A stretch of 64,000 nucleotides of DNA from DAOLCO01 sp964612555 (GTDB lineage: Bacteria > Bdellovibrionota_C > UBA2361 > SZUA-149 > DAOLCO01): assembly GCA_964612555.1 (NCBI GenBank), contig CAZTBW010000005.1:1-64000 (forward strand), given 5' to 3'. A program made the position numbers and the translations under genes. Of this stretch, positions 17,441 to 27,149 are shown piece after piece; positions within the stretch are counted from its first letter, which is position 1; every line of letters begins with the position of its first letter. The notes beneath the pieces were generated by a model, which was not told the DNA's origin, did not search any database, and saw only the letters and a program-made list of their open reading frames with translations.

Positions 17441-18009
17441 AATGGAGCACTCATCACCTTTTTCAGCTCTTCATCCACTTCGCACAGCGCAAGCCCTACT
17501 ACATTTGTCACAGAACCCCGTATCTCCGGAATAAACTTTGCAGCAATACCCTGAATTGCATAGCCTCCGGCTTTATCATACGGCTCAGGAGTTTCTATAT
17601 ATGCTTCAATTTCATCATCACCCAGTTCCCTGAAGCGCACCTCTGTAGAAACAACTCTGGAAATAGCACATGGCAAGACAGGTGCCATGATACAAAAAGC
17701 AGAAAGCACCTGATGTGATTTACCGGATAAATCTCTCATCATCTCCCTTGCCTGATCTTTATCTCCCGGTTTTCCGAGAATCTTCGAGCCAAGCACCACC
17801 GAAGTATCACCACCAAGCACTACATGATCAGAATACTCCTGATACACCGCCATACATTTATCTTTACTCACTCTTGATACGTAGTCCTCTGGTAACTCCG
17901 CGGGACGAGTATTCTCATTTACGGAAGGCACCTTCACTGTAAATTCATATCCAAGATATTCAAGAAGTTCCTTACGACGTGGGGAAGCCGAAGCCAGAAT
18001 AAGTTTCAT
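17437..18009 (-). CDS. maf: Maf-like nucleotide pyrophosphatase
   Basis: 190 residues. N-terminal LILASASPRRKELLEYLGY, the metal-binding GGDTSVVLGSKILGKP, and DKAGGYAIQGIAAKFIPEI are the Maf motifs. The family hydrolyses dTTP/UTP or modified nucleotides and can arrest septation when overproduced. It lies between rodA and yggS in the cell-shape operon, the common order in many Gram-negatives. Confidence 0.94.
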   Translation of the reverse strand: MKLILASASPRRKELLEYLGYEFTVKVPSVNENTRPAELPEDYVSRVSKDKCMAVYQEYSDHVVLGGDTSVVLGSKILGKPGDKDQAREMMRDLSGKSHQVLSAFCIMAPVLPCAISRVVSTEVRFRELGDDEIEAYIETPEPYDKAGGYAIQGIAAKFIPEIRGSVTNVVGLALCEVDEELKKVMSAPL

Positions 18010-18030
18010 ATAATCAGACAGTTTCTCATA

Positions 18031-19146
18031 TCAGGTAAACATAAATCTACGCGCATTCAACCCCGCCACTATTCCAAGCAGAATCATTGAAGTAACAAGA
18101 GAAGAGCCCCCATAACTGAGAAGCGCTAAAGTAATTCCCACAACCGGCAACACCCCAATTACCATACCAATATTGATAAATACATGAAGAAATATCAGCG
18201 CTGCCGTTCCCACTGTTACATACATTGAAAAAGGATCAGCCATTCTGTTGGCTATGGACAAAAGATGAAAAAGAAAAAGTGTATACACCACAAGAACCAC
18301 CACACTACCTGCAAACCCCCACTCTTCAGCAAGAACGGAAAAAATAAAATCAGTAGTCTGTTCCGGCAAAAATCGGAGCTGTGTCTGGGTACCTTCTCTA
18401 TATCCTTTACCAAACACTGCCCCGGAACCAACCGCTATTTTTGATTGAATTGCGTGATATCCCTTACCAAGGGGATCCTCCTCGGGAGCAAGAAAAGTCA
18501 ATACTCGCTGTTTCTGATAATCCTTTAAACCAAAGTGCCAGAGCGGTATCGCAAGCAAGATTGCCGGTATAAGTAGCCTCAGAATAGTTTGAAAACGAAG
18601 CCCCGCAACAAAAAGCATGGTAAAACCAATTGCGAGAAGACAAAGTGCAGTTCCAAGATCAGGTTGTTTCAGAATAAACACTGCCGGTACCAGCATGATC
18701 AGAAATGGGAACCACATGTTCTTTAAATGATACCCATCTTTGGGTAAATATTCACTGCTGAATAGTTTTGCAAGAACCAGAATCAATCCTATTTTCATAA
18801 CTTCCGAAGGCTGCATACGCACAGCTCCAAGAGAAAGCCATCTTCGGGCACCTCCGGCAACTATTCCTCCTTTAAAAATAAGAATCAGGAGCAATATAAT
18901 CCCAAGAATATAAACAGGAATAGCAAGCCTCTTCCAGGCAGATGGACCAAAAAGCGTTGCAAAGAAAAACAAAAGCCAGGAAAATCCCATATACGCGGCT
19001 TGGAGTTTCAAGGCACGACTTGCATCAGTATCAGGGTCATACCCGGCACTTCCAAGCACCACAAGACCAATACCACCCAATATAAGAGGATATATCAATA
19101 ATCCCCAATCAAAATTCGATATAACTCTTCTATCAATGAAAGACAC
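18031..19146 (-). CDS. rodA: Peptidoglycan glycosyltransferase RodA
   Basis: 371 residues with about ten hydrophobic segments. SEDS-family motifs: GGARRWLSLGAVRMQPSEVMKIGLIL, FILKQPDLGTAL, and the C-terminal GVLPVVGITLALLSYGGSSL (parts quoted). It polymerises lipid II for side-wall growth with PBP2, encoded just upstream. Start is GTG at 19146 behind a purine-rich AAGGAAAGGGG; no ATG serves. Confidence 0.96.
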   Translation of the reverse strand: MSFIDRRVISNFDWGLLIYPLILGGIGLVVLGSAGYDPDTDASRALKLQAAYMGFSWLLFFFATLFGPSAWKRLAIPVYILGIILLLILIFKGGIVAGGARRWLSLGAVRMQPSEVMKIGLILVLAKLFSSEYLPKDGYHLKNMWFPFLIMLVPAVFILKQPDLGTALCLLAIGFTMLFVAGLRFQTILRLLIPAILLAIPLWHFGLKDYQKQRVLTFLAPEEDPLGKGYHAIQSKIAVGSGAVFGKGYREGTQTQLRFLPEQTTDFIFSVLAEEWGFAGSVVVLVVYTLFLFHLLSIANRMADPFSMYVTVGTAALIFLHVFINIGMVIGVLPVVGITLALLSYGGSSLVTSMILLGIVAGLNARRFMFT

Positions 19147-19187
19147 CGCTCTTCCCCTTTCCTTTTATGCCTTATTCATTCAGTACG

Positions 19188-21170
19188 CTATTCATTCAAT
19201 ACACTGTCTCTATGATCAAATACATCTTCCAGAGGAACCGTATCGGAACTATCCACTGAATCTGAATGTGGTATTTCTATCCCAACGATATCAATCGCAC
19301 TCTCTTGTACAGGAGTTACCTTGGGAGATGATTTAATTTCATTTTTAGTCTCTTCAACAACTCGCCCCTTTTTTTTAAAAAAAGTATACAACACCTCTCT
19401 TGCCACAGGAGCTGCAAACTCTCCCCCTCCACCAATATTTTCAACAACCACGGCAATCGCAATTTCAGGTTTTTCCACAGGCGCATAGGCAACAAACCAT
19501 GCATGATCCATTAAATTGGGGTTAAGGTGCTGAGTCCCTTTCCTGGAAACCTGTGCGGTTCCAGTTTTTCCTCCTATCTCAATACCCGGAACCCGACTTC
19601 TTCTCCCGGTTCCACGCTCCCCTTGAACGACATTTCCTCCATACTCACGCACCGTTTTAAAGTGCTTTTCTGAAACCGGAATTTTCCACAGTATTTCAGG
19701 GCTAACTTCTATTTCCTGACCTGACTCACTGTCATAACGACGCTTCACCAGATGTGGTTTATAGACGATTCCATCATTTGACAACATCATGGTAAACATT
19801 GCCATCTGTAGAGGAGTTGCAATAAAATACCCTTGCCCGATAGAAACCGGAACCGTATCACCGGGGTACCACTTCTCACCAAATCTGCGAAGCTTCCACT
19901 CTTCATTTGCAAGAACACCTGCTTCCTCACCATAAAGATCAATTCCAAAAGTCTGTCCAAAGCCAAACCATTTCAGGTATTGACTCATAGTCTCAATGCC
20001 AAGCATCCCTCCAAGATTATAAAAGTACGCATTACAAGAAACGGTAATTGCAGTTTTCAAATCCATTGCGCCATGACCACTTGCCTTGTGACACATATAT
20101 CTTCGGGAACCAAGGCGATAAAACCCGGGGCAGGAAATTACAGAGTTTGAATGAATCTTTTGTTCCTGAAGTCCCGCAAGAGACCAGAGAAGTTTGGAGG
20201 TTGAGCCGGGAGGATAGGCACTGCTTATCCCTCTGTTAGTAAGAGGTTTTTCCGGGTTATTTACAAGCGCATCCCAATCATTTGCTGAGATATGGGAAGA
20301 AAACATATTCGGGTCAAAACTCGGAGTTGATACGAGCGCAAGTACTTCTCCCGTTCCCGGGTCAAGCGCCACTACTGCTCCACGACTCTTCCCAAGTGCC
20401 TCCTCACCGGCACGCTGAAGTTCTATATCAAGGGTGAGAGTAACATCTTTACCGGGTACGGGATCCAGTAAACCAAGTTCCTTTTTTCTGCTTCCCTTGG
20501 CATCAACTTCTACCTGTACATACCCGGCATGTCCTCTAAGCACTGATTCATAATATTTTTCAAGACCAATCTGACCTATCACATCTCCGATCCTGTACCC
20601 TTGTTCGGAGAGTTCGGAAAGTTGCTGCTTGTTAATCTCCCGGACATACCCGAAAATCTGTGCGGCTGATTTACCGTAAGTATAAGAACGGGTTGGTACT
20701 GACTGCACAATCACTCCCGGAAGCTGATACGCGCGGGCTTTGATTCGACTTAAGACTTCCTTTGAAACGTCCCGCAGAATTACCTTTGGCTCGAATCTAC
20801 GTGAAGTTTTATCCTGAATGAACTGCTGATACACCGTCTGAGGATCCTGCTCTGCTATTTCAGCAACTTTTTTTACAGTACCTTCAATATCCCTGGTATC
20901 TTCCAGCATAAGTGCAACAGTCAGAGATGGTCGATTTCTAACAAGCACGGTACCTTCCCGATCAAAAATAGTCCCTCTCGGAGCAATGGTGCGTATCGTT
21001 CTTATTCTGTTATTCTCGGATTTATCCCGATAATAATCTCCGTACAGACATTGCAGGAACCAGAGACGAAGCAACAGTCCTCCAAAAAGAACGAAGATGG
21101 CAAATTTCAATACCTTAATCCGTTTCGAGGGAGAAAGGGGCATTGTCTGTCTAAGAGAAGAAGTCCTCAT
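19188..21170 (-). CDS. mrdA: Penicillin-binding protein 2
   Basis: 660 residues. One N-terminal membrane segment (about 22-42), a pedestal with APRGTIFDREGTVLVRNRPS, and a transpeptidase domain with SxxK in PPGSTSKLLW, SxN in VSCNAYFYN and KTG in IGGKTGTAQVS. Cross-links side-wall peptidoglycan with RodA. A Pro/Ser/acid-rich tail of about 60 residues follows the catalytic domain. ATG 21170 is used; a second ATG nine codons in is possible. Confidence 0.96.
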   Translation of the reverse strand: MRTSSLRQTMPLSPSKRIKVLKFAIFVLFGGLLLRLWFLQCLYGDYYRDKSENNRIRTIRTIAPRGTIFDREGTVLVRNRPSLTVALMLEDTRDIEGTVKKVAEIAEQDPQTVYQQFIQDKTSRRFEPKVILRDVSKEVLSRIKARAYQLPGVIVQSVPTRSYTYGKSAAQIFGYVREINKQQLSELSEQGYRIGDVIGQIGLEKYYESVLRGHAGYVQVEVDAKGSRKKELGLLDPVPGKDVTLTLDIELQRAGEEALGKSRGAVVALDPGTGEVLALVSTPSFDPNMFSSHISANDWDALVNNPEKPLTNRGISSAYPPGSTSKLLWSLAGLQEQKIHSNSVISCPGFYRLGSRRYMCHKASGHGAMDLKTAITVSCNAYFYNLGGMLGIETMSQYLKWFGFGQTFGIDLYGEEAGVLANEEWKLRRFGEKWYPGDTVPVSIGQGYFIATPLQMAMFTMMLSNDGIVYKPHLVKRRYDSESGQEIEVSPEILWKIPVSEKHFKTVREYGGNVVQGERGTGRRSRVPGIEIGGKTGTAQVSRKGTQHLNPNLMDHAWFVAYAPVEKPEIAIAVVVENIGGGGEFAAPVAREVLYTFFKKKGRVVEETKNEIKSSPKVTPVQESAIDIVGIEIPHSDSVDSSDTVPLEDVFDHRDSVLNE

Positions 21171-21182
21171 AGCATAATTCTC

Positions 21183-21701
21183 TTAAAGCACCTTCTTTTT
21201 TCTGGGAAAGAGGACGTAGTGAATAATAAGAGGCGCCACCGCAGCAGTAAGCGCTGCCTGACCAAAAAGCACATACAGACTGATATCAAAGATTGACTGA
21301 AATCCGGTAAAAGAAAGTACTAATATACGTGCAGCAAGTTGCTTCACCAGAGAGGAAATACCACTCACCATTGCAATAGAAAAAAATCTATCCGCATACA
21401 CATGCCGGGATACCCCCTGAACCAACATACAGGCAAGCACCGACCCTGCCGCCTGAGGACCAAGATAGAGCCCTGATGCAAAATCTGATAATAATCCCAG
21501 AAAAAAAGCTCCCAGAAGTGCGCTTCTCTCTTCCTTGAAAAGAGCAATCCACACTACAAGAACCAGGATAAAATCGGGCGAAAGTGAGAAGGGAAACACT
21601 TTTGGAAAAAAACTCGACTGAATATAAACTCCCGCTACGGACAACATGAAAAAAATGAATATAGTCCTTAGCATAATCTTCGTCCGGGTTTTTCTACTCA
21701 A
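21183..21701 (-). CDS. mreD: Rod shape-determining protein MreD
   Basis: 172 residues, hydrophobic with about five spans; the position between mreC and mrdA and the motif FFLGLLSDFASGLYLGPQ identify MreD. It is an inner-membrane partner of MreC and the elongasome. The listed TTG start overlaps the mreC stop by eight bases; an ATG nine codons in (21674) is the alternative. Confidence 0.88.
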   Translation of the reverse strand: MSRKTRTKIMLRTIFIFFMLSVAGVYIQSSFFPKVFPFSLSPDFILVLVVWIALFKEERSALLGAFFLGLLSDFASGLYLGPQAAGSVLACMLVQGVSRHVYADRFFSIAMVSGISSLVKQLAARILVLSFTGFQSIFDISLYVLFGQAALTAAVAPLIIHYVLFPRKKKVL

Positions 21702-22524
21702 TTTTTGGCAACAACACCGTTACCAACTCAATTCGTTTTAAATCAACCGCGGGTTGCACGGTAATATCCCTGAATAAACTTCCCGAGTTCTCCGAGAGGT
21801 TTTTCACTTCTCCAACAAGAAGCCCCTTGGGAAATATCTCATCCATACCGGAAGTGATAATTCGCTCTCCTACAGGGATAGTTTCTTCAGGCAGATTTTC
21901 TATATAACTCAGTTTAAGAACATTACTATTGAAAATTCCCTCTACCACCCCAACAGAACGACTTGTCTGGAGCATCGCCCCTACAGAACTTGCGGTATCA
22001 TTAATGAGAAGTACGATAGAACTTTCCGGGGCAACCGATGCCACCTGCCCCACCACACCGTCCCCACTGACTACCGGAAGACCTGTACGAATTCCATGTC
22101 GGGAACCCTTGTCTATACTTAAGGTCATAAGCCAGTTGGAGGGGTCTTTACCAATCACAGAAGCTACAACTCCCGTATGAGTGTTGGAGTCAGTATAGTT
22201 AAGAAGACTTCGTAAACGCTCATTTTCATGCGCAAGTTCGGACAGAATCGAATTTCTCTCCTCAAGTTCTTTTACCTGAAGAAACAGCACATCCCTTTCA
22301 AGTGCGACGTGTTGTAACCAGATATAACGATTCCAGACAAAATAACTTGTCTCAAACACCTCATGAGTCATTTTTTGAAGCGGATATATAATTCTTGAAA
22401 GAAGACTCCAGCCACTTGCCGCAGCAGCGGGATTTTTCACACTCAGACTCATCAACTGTAATGAAATCCCAAGGAGTATCACCACAGATAGTATATATGA
22501 ATGCCGTGAAAAGTAGTGCAGCAT
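21694..22524 (-). CDS. mreC: Cell shape protein MreC
   Basis: 276 residues: one N-terminal membrane span, a coiled coil (about residues 65-110, ERDVLFLQVKELEERNSILS) and the periplasmic beta-barrel domain (VIGKDPSNWLMTLSIDKGS, VVSGDGVVGQVASV, GMDEIFPKGLLVGEV). It links cytoplasmic MreB to PBP2 in the periplasm. It follows mreB by 38 bases. Confidence 0.94.
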   Translation of the reverse strand: MLHYFSRHSYILSVVILLGISLQLMSLSVKNPAAAASGWSLLSRIIYPLQKMTHEVFETSYFVWNRYIWLQHVALERDVLFLQVKELEERNSILSELAHENERLRSLLNYTDSNTHTGVVASVIGKDPSNWLMTLSIDKGSRHGIRTGLPVVSGDGVVGQVASVAPESSIVLLINDTASSVGAMLQTSRSVGVVEGIFNSNVLKLSYIENLPEETIPVGERIITSGMDEIFPKGLLVGEVKNLSENSGSLFRDITVQPAVDLKRIELVTVLLPKIE

Positions 22525-22562
22525 CGCTAATATCCAGACTCCCTGTCAGAACGCTGCGAGTA

Positions 22563-23594
22563 CTACTGTATAGTAACTTCTTTTAGCAATTCAGGATTGT
22601 CGAGAATTTTTCCGGAACCCACAACAACCGCAGTAAGTGGATCTTCAGCCAGAACAACAGGTAATCCGGTAACTTCAGCAAGCAAACGATCAAGATTACG
22701 CAGTAACGCTCCCCCTCCGGCAAGTGTCACTCCCCTTTCAACAATATCAGAAGCAAGTTCAGCAGGAGTTCTCTCAAGCACCTGACGAATAACCTCTACA
22801 ATCTGTTTGATAGGCTCAATCAAAGCTTCCCTAACATCTTCTTCACTGATCACCACGGTCTTGGGTAAGCCCTCCACAAGATCTCGCCCCGTGATCTCAA
22901 TTGAGCGATTCTCCCCTGTACTCATGGCTGAGCCAAGAGAAAGCTTTATCTGTTCTGCCGTTCTGTCACCAATAGCAAGATTGAAATTTCTTTTTACGTA
23001 GTTGATGATCGCTTCATCCATCTTGTCTCCACCAACCCGAATAGATTGTGAGTAGACAATCCCCCGAAGTGAAATAACCGCGACCTCGGTAGTGCCTCCT
23101 CCAATATCCACAATCATGGAACCACAGGCTTCAGTAACAGGAAGCCCTGCTCCAATAGCCGCTGCCATCGGTTCAACCACAAGATATACTTCCCTTGCAC
23201 CTGCCGACTCGGCAGACTCACGAACTGCTCGTTTCTCCACTTCGGTGATACCATAAGGAACACACACAATTACTCGTGGACGAACCAGCCCGCGCCGATT
23301 ATGTGCCTGCTGAATAAAAAATCGAAGCATCTCCTCGGTCACTTCAAAATCAGCGATGACTCCGTCTTTCATCGGACGAACTGCGGTGATGCCCTCAGGA
23401 GTACGACCAAACATATTTTTTGCTTCCGTACCAACCGCAACGACTTTCTTGGAAGACCTGCCGTTATTCTGTACCGCTACTACCGAAGGTTCATTTGCAA
23501 CTATACCACGACCCTTGACATAAATAAGTGTGTTGGCAGTACCAAGATCTATTGCAAGATCACTAGAAAATGCTCCTAATAGTGCGTTGAACAT
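22563..23594 (-). CDS. mreB: Actin-like rod shape protein MreB
   Basis: 343 residues from ATG 23594, six bases after GGGAG; a TTG six codons earlier is unlikely. Actin-fold motifs: SSDLAIDLGTANTLIYVKGRG (phosphate 1, quoted in part as IDLGTANTLIY), MIVDIGGGTTEVAVIS (phosphate 2) and VTLAGGGALLRNLD (adenosine). Membrane-bound filaments guide side-wall synthesis. It is the first gene of the mreBCD-mrdA-rodA-maf-yggS-yggT row, with about 85 bases of leader after the unknown gene at 23699. Confidence 0.97.
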   Translation of the reverse strand: MFNALLGAFSSDLAIDLGTANTLIYVKGRGIVANEPSVVAVQNNGRSSKKVVAVGTEAKNMFGRTPEGITAVRPMKDGVIADFEVTEEMLRFFIQQAHNRRGLVRPRVIVCVPYGITEVEKRAVRESAESAGAREVYLVVEPMAAAIGAGLPVTEACGSMIVDIGGGTTEVAVISLRGIVYSQSIRVGGDKMDEAIINYVKRNFNLAIGDRTAEQIKLSLGSAMSTGENRSIEITGRDLVEGLPKTVVISEEDVREALIEPIKQIVEVIRQVLERTPAELASDIVERGVTLAGGGALLRNLDRLLAEVTGLPVVLAEDPLTAVVVGSGKILDNPELLKEVTIQ

Positions 23595-23698
23595 CGAAAG
23601 CTCCCGACTCAATGAAATTCGTAATTTTTAAAGGCTACAGATTATTACACGATCGAAAAATATAAAGCGAGTGAGGGAAGAATAAATTTTTTCGGACA

Positions 23699-23977
23699 CT
23701 ATTCTACAGGTAAAACAGAAACCTCTTGTGGGGTCTTCCCGCTCAGGTTCTGGTTTCCGATTTCTTCTGTGAGGATACCTAACTGCTGCTCTACGGGAAG
23801 CCTTCGGTCAACAAATATCAATTTGTTCCCGGTAAGCATGCACTTACCACTCTTAACCCTGAAACTTGGACCCCTTGTCAGCTTTTCACGCCGAACTGAA
23901 ATACCTAATTCACTGCTATTACTAATAATTTTTCTTATTTTCTGTTCACATTCACGTTCAAAAGCAGACAATTTCAT
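23699..23977 (-). CDS. Small conserved-type protein, unknown
   Basis: 92 residues with SD AAGGTG seven bases before ATG. The N-terminal half is a basic amphipathic helix with Cys-containing KLSAFERECEQKIRK; the second half is beta-rich: GKCMLTGNKLIFVDRRLPVEQQLGIL, a pattern I have seen described only as hypothetical. No membrane segment. It is directly upstream of mreB in the same direction and might share its transcript. Function unknown. Confidence 0.65.
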   Translation of the reverse strand: MKLSAFERECEQKIRKIISNSSELGISVRREKLTRGPSFRVKSGKCMLTGNKLIFVDRRLPVEQQLGILTEEIGNQNLSGKTPQEVSVLPVE

Positions 23978-24086
23978 TAATTACACCTTAAATAAATAAA
24001 GATTTACCAAATCCTGACCGATTATAGTTTCAAGAGTCATATTATGACAATAGTTTGTTATTTATCATAAGAAAGGAAGTAAATCT

Positions 24087-24263
24087 ATGACACCATCTCC
24101 AGTCTCGAGTCGTTCCACAGAGGGGAGCTCAGCAAAACAAACAGAAGCAACAGCAAGAAGAAAAGCAGAAGTAGAAGATGAAGCAAGAAGTGATGAAGAT
24201 GCAAAACAAACAGCAAGAAGAGCAGAACCAGGCAAGGGCGAACAAGTAGACGCTCACGCCTAA
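24087..24263 (+). CDS. Small charged low-complexity protein
   Basis: A 58-residue frame behind GAAAGGAAG, six bases from ATG. It is rich in Ala, Glu, Lys, Arg and Gln with a repeated KQTEATARRK / KQTARRAEPGK pattern and no hydrophobic stretch, so probably disordered. It stands alone between the unknown minus-strand gene and ksgA and ends just before a GC-rich hairpin. The good ribosome site is the main support; function unknown. Confidence 0.5.
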   Translation: MTPSPVSSRSTEGSSAKQTEATARRKAEVEDEARSDEDAKQTARRAEPGKGEQVDAHA

Positions 24264-24281
24264 CAATAAACTGAACTGTAG

Positions 24282-24302
24282 GGGCAGCCCTTGCGGCTGC
24301 CC
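24282..24302. terminator. GC-rich hairpin between convergent genes
   Basis: GGGCAGCC (24282-24289), loop CTTGC, GGCTGCCC (24295-24302), eleven bases before the ksgA stop. No T-run on either strand; it may be a bidirectional stop or a REP-like repeat (the surrounding TGTAGGGGC... pattern resembles dispersed repeats of other genomes). Confidence 0.5.
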
Positions 24303-24312
24303 GCAACCCCCC

Positions 24313-25140
24313 TCAATCTTTCAACCCCTTATACAACTTAATAAACTCTTCCATACCAAGATCCTCAGCACGTGCCTTAATCGGTATACCACACACTTCA
24401 AACAGCCCTTCCCCTTGATCCCGACTGGAAATAATATTTTTTGACAACAAACAATTCATAAGCATCTTTCTTCGCATGGAAAAAGATGCACGAACAATTT
24501 TCTGAAAATAGTCTGTATCCTCAACCTGGGAAATGTACTTGTCCGTACACTCCAGGTGCAGTTGTCTGGAAGCAACTTCCGCTTTTGGATAAAACGCATT
24601 TCCCGACACCTCAACTCCCATCCTTACTTTAAAGAAAAGCTGAGCAAGCACACTCAGGGAACCATACGTCTTTGAACCGGAAGGTGCCGCAACCCGTTCA
24701 GCAAATTCTTTTTGAAGGAGAAGACTTGCACGATACACCAAAGATCGCTGCGCAATCATCCAGAGAAGCATTTCAGTAGAAAAAACATAAGGGACATTAC
24801 TGATCAAGGTACAAGGAACCGTAGTAACATGAACGGGGTCAAATACCCTGAAGTCCGAAACATGCACTTTAAACATATCACCATAAGCATGAAACTTGTC
24901 CAGAAGATAACGAGCAAACTTTTCCTCTATTTCCACTGCATGTACCCGCACATTACTTTCCAGCAGTGCCTGCGTCATAGCCCCAAGACCGGGACCTACT
25001 TCAATTACAAGATCCCCCTCTTTAACCCCGGATTCCCTGACCAGCATACGGGCATCCTCTATGGAAGAGAGAAAATTCTGCCCACGTTGTTTTGAAGGTC
25101 TCACTCCAAGCCCAAGAAGTGCATCCCGAACCCACGCCAT
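24313..25140 (-). CDS. rsmA: 16S rRNA dimethyladenosine transferase
   Basis: 275 residues (KsgA). Motifs: GQNFL near the N-terminus, SAM-binding EVGPGLGAMTQALL, acidic VHAVEIEEKFARYL, and catalytic SNVPYVFSTEM (NxPY; Val replaces the usual Leu). The C-terminal helical domain ends EFIKLYKGL. It dimethylates two adenines near the 3' end of 16S rRNA during 30S maturation. The ATG overlaps the tsaD stop by one base (TGATG). Confidence 0.95.
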   Translation of the reverse strand: MAWVRDALLGLGVRPSKQRGQNFLSSIEDARMLVRESGVKEGDLVIEVGPGLGAMTQALLESNVRVHAVEIEEKFARYLLDKFHAYGDMFKVHVSDFRVFDPVHVTTVPCTLISNVPYVFSTEMLLWMIAQRSLVYRASLLLQKEFAERVAAPSGSKTYGSLSVLAQLFFKVRMGVEVSGNAFYPKAEVASRQLHLECTDKYISQVEDTDYFQKIVRASFSMRRKMLMNCLLSKNIISSRDQGEGLFEVCGIPIKARAEDLGMEEFIKLYKGLKD

Positions 25141-26267
25141 CAGACTACTCCCAAAGAAGACACCAGAGAAAGGGGGAAACGAGGCAGTACTGGAAAATCA
25201 TATGACCCGATGTTTTCACTTTCTAAAAGTTCAGGTTCTCGTTTCAATCGAACACAGGCACCAACCCCTATCATCGCCGCATTGTCCGTACAGAATTCCA
25301 TCCGGGGAACAAGAAATTGCAAATCGTATCTGTTTGCAATTTCCGCAAGTGAATTTCGTAAACGCTCATTTGCAGCAACCCCACCGCTAAGAAAAAGGCT
25401 TTTTGGCTTTTCGGCACCTGAATACAATTCACCCTTCAATACCCGTTCAAGCTTTCGGCTGAGTGCCTCCACTATTGCCACTTCAAGCGCATACGCTATA
25501 TCTGAAACACGGGAAGGGTCTTTTTCAATATTCGGCTGCTCCGCCTGAATCATGCGAACGGCTGCTGTTTTCAGACCACTGAAACTAAAATGCGAATCAT
25601 CCCCGGGAACCCCAATTGGTAAAACCAGATCTTTACTCTCAGCCTTTCGGGCAAGAGCAGATACCGCAGCACCCGCCGGATAAGAAAGCCCAAGAAGCGT
25701 TCCAACCTTATCAAATGCCTCACCTGCCGCATCATCCATGGTACTTGCAAGACACTCATAAGACCCGGGCGCCTTACAGTACAGTAACTGGGTATGCCCA
25801 CCGGAAACAAGTAAACAAAGTGCGGGAAATACACTTTCTTCACTCTGTAGCGTTTCACAAAGAAGCGCACTCAACACATGCCCTTCCAGATGATTTACAG
25901 GGATAAGCGGCAGACCAAGCTGCATCGAAAGACCTTTTGCATAGGATACTCCCACAAGAAGACAGCCTTTAAGACCAGGTCCTTGAGTAACTGCAATTGC
26001 AGAAAGTTCATCCATGGAGATCTTTTGCCCTCTCTTTTCTGATGCCAAGGACAATACCTCTTCAACAATTACAGGAAGATTCTTTAAATGTTCACGTGCC
26101 GCAAGTTCAGGAACAACCCCACCATAAGTCTTATGCAAGTCTATCTGACTGGAAATCCCATGAGAGACAAGACTCTCAGATAATGATTTTCCGTCTTTTA
26201 AATAAGACTCTACATCAAACAAAGCGGCGGCTGACTCATCACAACTACTTTCAATTGCAAGTAACAT
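25140..26267 (-). CDS. tsaD: tRNA t6A transferase subunit TsaD
   Basis: 375 residues. ASKHA-fold kinase-like protein with metal motif HLEGH, preceded by YGGVVPELAAREHLKNLP; also LLVSGGHTQLLY, DDAAGEAFDKV (family usually DAVGEAFDK), FSFSGLKTA and SGGVAANERLR. With TsaB and TsaE it transfers threonylcarbamoyl to A37 of tRNA using the product of TsaC (5862-6860). It shares one base with the cytochrome gene before it (TAATG) and with rsmA after it, so the three are one operon. Confidence 0.96.
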   Translation of the reverse strand: MLLAIESSCDESAAALFDVESYLKDGKSLSESLVSHGISSQIDLHKTYGGVVPELAAREHLKNLPVIVEEVLSLASEKRGQKISMDELSAIAVTQGPGLKGCLLVGVSYAKGLSMQLGLPLIPVNHLEGHVLSALLCETLQSEESVFPALCLLVSGGHTQLLYCKAPGSYECLASTMDDAAGEAFDKVGTLLGLSYPAGAAVSALARKAESKDLVLPIGVPGDDSHFSFSGLKTAAVRMIQAEQPNIEKDPSRVSDIAYALEVAIVEALSRKLERVLKGELYSGAEKPKSLFLSGGVAANERLRNSLAEIANRYDLQFLVPRMEFCTDNAAMIGVGACVRLKREPELLESENIGSYDFPVLPRFPLSLVSSLGVV

Positions 26268-27136
26268 TATTCAAGCGATCGTAAGTATTTGATAATAGAA
26301 TTAAGATCCCTGCTACTCATATGAGAATAGTAAGAAGTCGGACAATACTCAGCTCCGGTCTCCGGAGTAAGCCCCTTTCCGCTGGACAAAAAGCGAATCA
26401 CATCATCATCTGTCAAACCAATCATACCACCTTCAGCATTTCTCAGATTTGGTGCCTTGGGATATGGACGTACATCAAAAAACGGGTCAGCAAGAAACTT
26501 CTTACCTCTGGAACCTTCCAGAAAAGTGGAAGAATCAACCGAGGATTCGCCGGGAGAGTGACAGCGACTGCAATTTGCAACATGAGAAACCAGATACATA
26601 CCATAGTACCCACCTGAATTTTGGGAAACTCCGGGAACATAGCCTTTTACTTTTTCATGCTGGCTGAAAATTCCCCATTTTCTAGCAGAAAAAGAAGAAA
26701 TATTTCTTCGGGGAATATCTGAAGATACGGGTTTTGTAGACAGAAGGTACTGACTTATAGCGTTCACATCCTCATCAGACATCCAGCGATATCCCCCGTG
26801 CGCATCTACTGAAAGGTATTCGTCATTTTTCCCAAGACTTGATCGAATTGCATGCTGTAGTTCAGGCAGAGTCCAGCTTCCAATACCACTTTCCTTATCC
26901 GGGGTGATATTTGGCACACGTACCTTTCCAAAGGAATCCCTTATCTCGAAACCACCGGAAAGAGAACTTTCAGGGTCAGCCGGATTTTCACCGTGACACG
27001 CTCCACAGGCTGCCACTTTTGTCAGATATGCGCCCCGATCAAGTACTTTTTTTGCAGACACTTCCGATGATTCCGCATACCCCCTGAAAGGTACCAGCAG
27101 AACTAGGAAAGTAAAAATCCGGAATCGAAACGACAT
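26267..27136 (-). CDS. Di-haem cytochrome c, periplasmic
   Basis: 289 residues with a signal peptide ending near GYAES. Two haem-binding CxxCH sites: CGACH (about residue 44) and CSRCH (about 190). The regions between (GGFEIRDSFGKVRVPNITPDKESGIGSW in part; WMSDEDVNAISQYLLS; GLTDDDVIRFLSSGKG) match the tandem cytochrome c subunits of membrane dehydrogenases, where they pass electrons to the respiratory chain. No dehydrogenase gene is near. It heads the operon with tsaD and rsmA. Confidence 0.9.
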   Translation of the reverse strand: MSFRFRIFTFLVLLVPFRGYAESSEVSAKKVLDRGAYLTKVAACGACHGENPADPESSLSGGFEIRDSFGKVRVPNITPDKESGIGSWTLPELQHAIRSSLGKNDEYLSVDAHGGYRWMSDEDVNAISQYLLSTKPVSSDIPRRNISSFSARKWGIFSQHEKVKGYVPGVSQNSGGYYGMYLVSHVANCSRCHSPGESSVDSSTFLEGSRGKKFLADPFFDVRPYPKAPNLRNAEGGMIGLTDDDVIRFLSSGKGLTPETGAEYCPTSYYSHMSSRDLNSIIKYLRSLE

Positions 27137-27149
27137 TGGTCTATTACTA

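Noticed and set aside
24085..24306. Minus-strand 73-codon frame very rich in Leu and Phe
   Set aside because: It is the complement of the low-complexity Ala/Glu/Lys gene at 24087-24263, which has a good SD; the Leu-rich frame has none.
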